From contig NZ_CP150304.1 in the NCBI RefSeq assembly GCF_037992945.1, positions 3,475,501 to 3,539,500 of the forward strand: a stretch of 64,000 bases of DNA, in the 5' to 3' direction. This document shows, piece after piece, positions 61,786 to 64,000 of the stretch; position 1 is the first letter of the stretch, and each line of letters begins with the position of its first letter. Source of the DNA: Peribacillus sp. FSL E2-0218. Lineage in GTDB: Bacteria; Bacillota; Bacilli; Bacillales; DSM-1321. The position numbers were made by a program, and so were the translations under genes. Under the pieces are notes generated by a model. The model did not search any database. It was not told the DNA's origin and saw only the letters and a list, made by a program, of their open reading frames with translations.

Positions 61786-64000
61786 TTACAGTTGTTTCAA
61801 TTCATTGATTCTGTGGATCACGGAATCGCGTTTCTCGCTATAGTCTTTTTCTTTGGCGCGTTCTTCTTCGATGACGCTTGCCGGCGCCTTCTTGACGAAG
61901 CCCTCGTTGCCTAATTTTTTCTGTACACGTTCCACTTCTTTATTGAGTTTGTCGAGCTCTTTCTCAAGACGTTTCACTTCTTCATCAATATTGATCAGTC
62001 CTGTCAGCGGAAGGATCAACTCCACACCGGTTACGACAGCAGTCATCGCTTGGGCTGGCTCTTCGACCTCAATGCCGATCGTCAATTGTTCAGGATTACA
62101 GAATCGCTCAATATAGCTGCTATTCTTCTGCAGTGTCGTCAAGAAGGACTCGTCCTTCGCTTTTAAAATCAAATTGATTTTTTTGCTTAGCGGCGTGTTC
62201 ACTTCAGCCCGGATGTTACGGACGGAGCGGATGATTTCAACAAGCAGCTTCATTTCCTCGGCTGCAGCCGAATCCGTCAATTCTTCGTTCACTTCCGGCC
62301 AAGCGGCAACAGTGATGGACTCCCCTTGATGCGGAAGGTTTTGCCAGATTTCTTCGGTGATGAATGGCATGAAAGGATGCAGCAGCCTCATTGTGTTATC
62401 GAGCACGTAAGCCAAGATTGAACGTGTCGTTTTCTTTGCCGCTTCATCTTCACCGTATAATGGAAGCTTCGCCATTTCGATATACCAGTCACAGAAGTCA
62501 TCCCAGATGAAGTTATAAAGCACACGGCCGACTTCACCGAATTCATAACGGTCCGCAAGTCTCGTCACATTCGTGATCGTTTCATTCAAACGTGTCAAAA
62601 TCCATTTATCTGCTACAGATTTCTCGCCGCTCAAATCGATTTCATCGTACGTCATTCCATTCATGTTCATTAAAGCGAATCGGGATGCGTTCCAAATCTT
62701 ATTGGAGAAGTTCCAAACCGCCTCGACTTTTTCCGTACTGTAACGAAGGTCCTGACCTGGTGAGCTGCCAGTCGATAAGAAGTAACGCAGCGAGTCGGCG
62801 CCGTATTGATCGATGACATCCATCGGATCGACACCATTGCCAAGCGATTTACTCATCTTGCGTCCTTGTTCATCACGAACGAGGCCGTGGATCAATACAT
62901 CTTCAAATGGACGTTCACCCGTAAACTCAAGCGCCTGGAAAATCATCCTTGAAACCCAGAAGAAGATGATGTCATAGCCCGTAACAAGTGCCCCGGTTGG
63001 GTAGTAGCGTTTGAAATCGACACTGTCCGCATCAGGCCAGCCCATCGTCGAGAACGGCCATAAAGCCGAGCTGAACCATGTATCCAGAACGTCTGTGTCT
63101 TGTTCCCAGTTTTCCGCATCCGCAGGCTCTTCATGTCCTACGTATACTTCACCTGTTTCTTTATGGTACCAAGCTGGAATGCGGTGGCCCCACCATAGCT
63201 GACGGGATATACACCAGTCGCGAATATTTTCCATCCAGTGTAAATACGTTTTTTCGAAACGGTCTGGAACGAAATGGACTTTTTCTTCATCGGACCCTTT
63301 TTGAAGCTCAACCGAAGCATCCGCAAGTGGCTGCATTTTAACGAACCATTGCGTGGAAAGATACGGCTCAACAACAGCTCCGCTTCTTTCTGAATGTCCG
63401 ACTGAGTGCAGGTGATCTTCGATTTTGAAGAGCACACCCTCTTCCTGAAGATCTTTGACGATTTGTTTACGGCATTCAAAACGATCCATGCCTTCATATT
63501 TACCAGCCTTTTCATTCATCGACCCATCTTCATGCATCACGAGGATGCGCTCCAAGTCATGACGGTTGCCGATTTCAAAGTCATTCGGATCATGTGCAGG
63601 TGTAATTTTCACTGCGCCGGAACCGAATTCCATATCGACATAATCATCCCCGACAATCGGGATTTCCCGGCCCGTGATTGGCAGGCGGACCATTTTGCCG
63701 ATCAAGTGCTTATACCGGTCATCTTCAGGATGTACGGCAACCGCCGTATCGCCAAGCATCGTTTCCGGACGGGTTGTGGCTATTTCGATTTCACCCGAGC
63801 CGTCCACTAACGGATATTTCATATGATAGAACGCACCCTGAACATCCTTGTAAATGACCTCGATATCGGACAGCGCCGTTTTCGTCGATGGGTCCCAGTT
63901 GATGATGTATTCGCCGCGGTAAATCAAGCCCTTATTATAAAGGGAGACGAATACTTCGCGGACCGCTTTTGAAAGACCCTCATCAAGAGTGAAGCGTTCT
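61786..64000 (-). CDS. valS: Valyl-tRNA synthetase (5' end beyond window)
   Basis: 738 codons are visible; the frame stays open to the right edge, so the N-terminus with the HIGH motif is missing. The editing domain (DDYVDMEFGSGAVKITPAHD), GYDIIFFWVSRMIFQALEFT, and the KMSKS loop (GRKMSKSLGNGVDPMDVI) are class Ia ValRS marks. The C-terminal coiled coil (VKRLEKELDKLNKEVERVQK) binds tRNA. The first visible residues are an internal part of the protein. Editing removes mischarged threonine. Confidence 0.97.
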   Translation of the reverse strand, partial: ERFTLDEGLSKAVREVFVSLYNKGLIYRGEYIINWDPSTKTALSDIEVIYKDVQGAFYHMKYPLVDGSGEIEIATTRPETMLGDTAVAVHPEDDRYKHLIGKMVRLPITGREIPIVGDDYVDMEFGSGAVKITPAHDPNDFEIGNRHDLERILVMHEDGSMNEKAGKYEGMDRFECRKQIVKDLQEEGVLFKIEDHLHSVGHSERSGAVVEPYLSTQWFVKMQPLADASVELQKGSDEEKVHFVPDRFEKTYLHWMENIRDWCISRQLWWGHRIPAWYHKETGEVYVGHEEPADAENWEQDTDVLDTWFSSALWPFSTMGWPDADSVDFKRYYPTGALVTGYDIIFFWVSRMIFQALEFTGERPFEDVLIHGLVRDEQGRKMSKSLGNGVDPMDVIDQYGADSLRYFLSTGSSPGQDLRYSTEKVEAVWNFSNKIWNASRFALMNMNGMTYDEIDLSGEKSVADKWILTRLNETITNVTRLADRYEFGEVGRVLYNFIWDDFCDWYIEMAKLPLYGEDEAAKKTTRSILAYVLDNTMRLLHPFMPFITEEIWQNLPHQGESITVAAWPEVNEELTDSAAAEEMKLLVEIIRSVRNIRAEVNTPLSKKINLILKAKDESFLTTLQKNSSYIERFCNPEQLTIGIEVEEPAQAMTAVVTGVELILPLTGLINIDEEVKRLEKELDKLNKEVERVQKKLGNEGFVKKAPASVIEEERAKEKDYSEKRDSVIHRINELKQL

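Overview
The window comes from a low-GC, endospore-forming, competence-gene-bearing Firmicute of the family Bacillaceae. The order hisS-aspS ... relA-apt-recJ-secDF-comN-spoVB ... yajC-tgt-queA-ruvB-ruvA-bofC ... safA ... nadABC/nifS-niaR-pheA-pheB-obg-spo0B-rpmA-prp-rplU ... spoIVFB/FA-minD-minC-mreD-mreC-mreB-radC-maf-spoIIB-comC-folC-valS is the conserved B. subtilis-type chromosomal backbone. Departures from B. subtilis 168 (an RNase G gene, a yabR-like gene beside minD, an ATP-grasp pair beside valS, a very long repeat-rich SafA) suggest another genus such as Peribacillus or a relative; the genus is inference. I see no prophage, complete insertion sequence, CRISPR array, rRNA or tRNA.

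Layout. 1-3.9 kb: branched-chain amino acid ABC uptake genes (partial livH and two tandem livJ-like lipoprotein genes with near-identical promoters and CodY-like boxes). 4-10.3 kb: tcdA, an M20 peptidase, 6S RNA, aspS and hisS behind a T-box, and yrzK. 10.4-12.2 kb: a plus-strand amidase with five SH3 domains. 12.2-21.1 kb: dtd-relA, apt-recJ, secDF and comN, covering tRNA proofreading, the stringent response, purine salvage, recombination and export. 21.2-24.1 kb: spoVB, a DUF421 protein and a yrzE-like membrane protein. 24.4-28.8 kb: yajC-tgt-queA-DUF2905-ruvB-ruvA (queuosine synthesis and Holliday-junction processing). 29.1-34.8 kb: spore genes (bofC, a coxA-like lipoprotein gene, a CotS-like kinase gene, safA) and a metallopeptidase behind a sigma-B-like promoter. 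34.9-40.3 kb: the NAD regulon nadB-nadC-nadA opposite nifS-niaR. 40.3-46.4 kb: a repetitive protein, pheA, pheB, obg, spo0B, rpmA, prp and rplU with its leader. 46.4-57.2 kb: rng, spoIVFB-spoIVFA, a yabR-like gene, minD-minC, mreD-mreC-mreB, radC, maf and spoIIB. 57.4-64 kb: comC preceded by two tiny overlapping ORFs, folC, two divergent ATP-grasp ligases and partial valS.

Most genes lie on the minus strand in operons joined by 4-20 nt overlaps and closed by clear intrinsic terminators. The less ordinary features are the tandem ATP-grasp pair between folC and valS, the tiny coupled ORFs leading into comC (which has no Shine-Dalgarno of its own), the hisS-aspS T-box whose specifier reads neither His nor Asp, a probable ATC start in the yrzE-like gene, two palindromic terminators whose stems differ by compensatory changes, and the roughly 25-copy SafA repeat that opens a long antisense frame.
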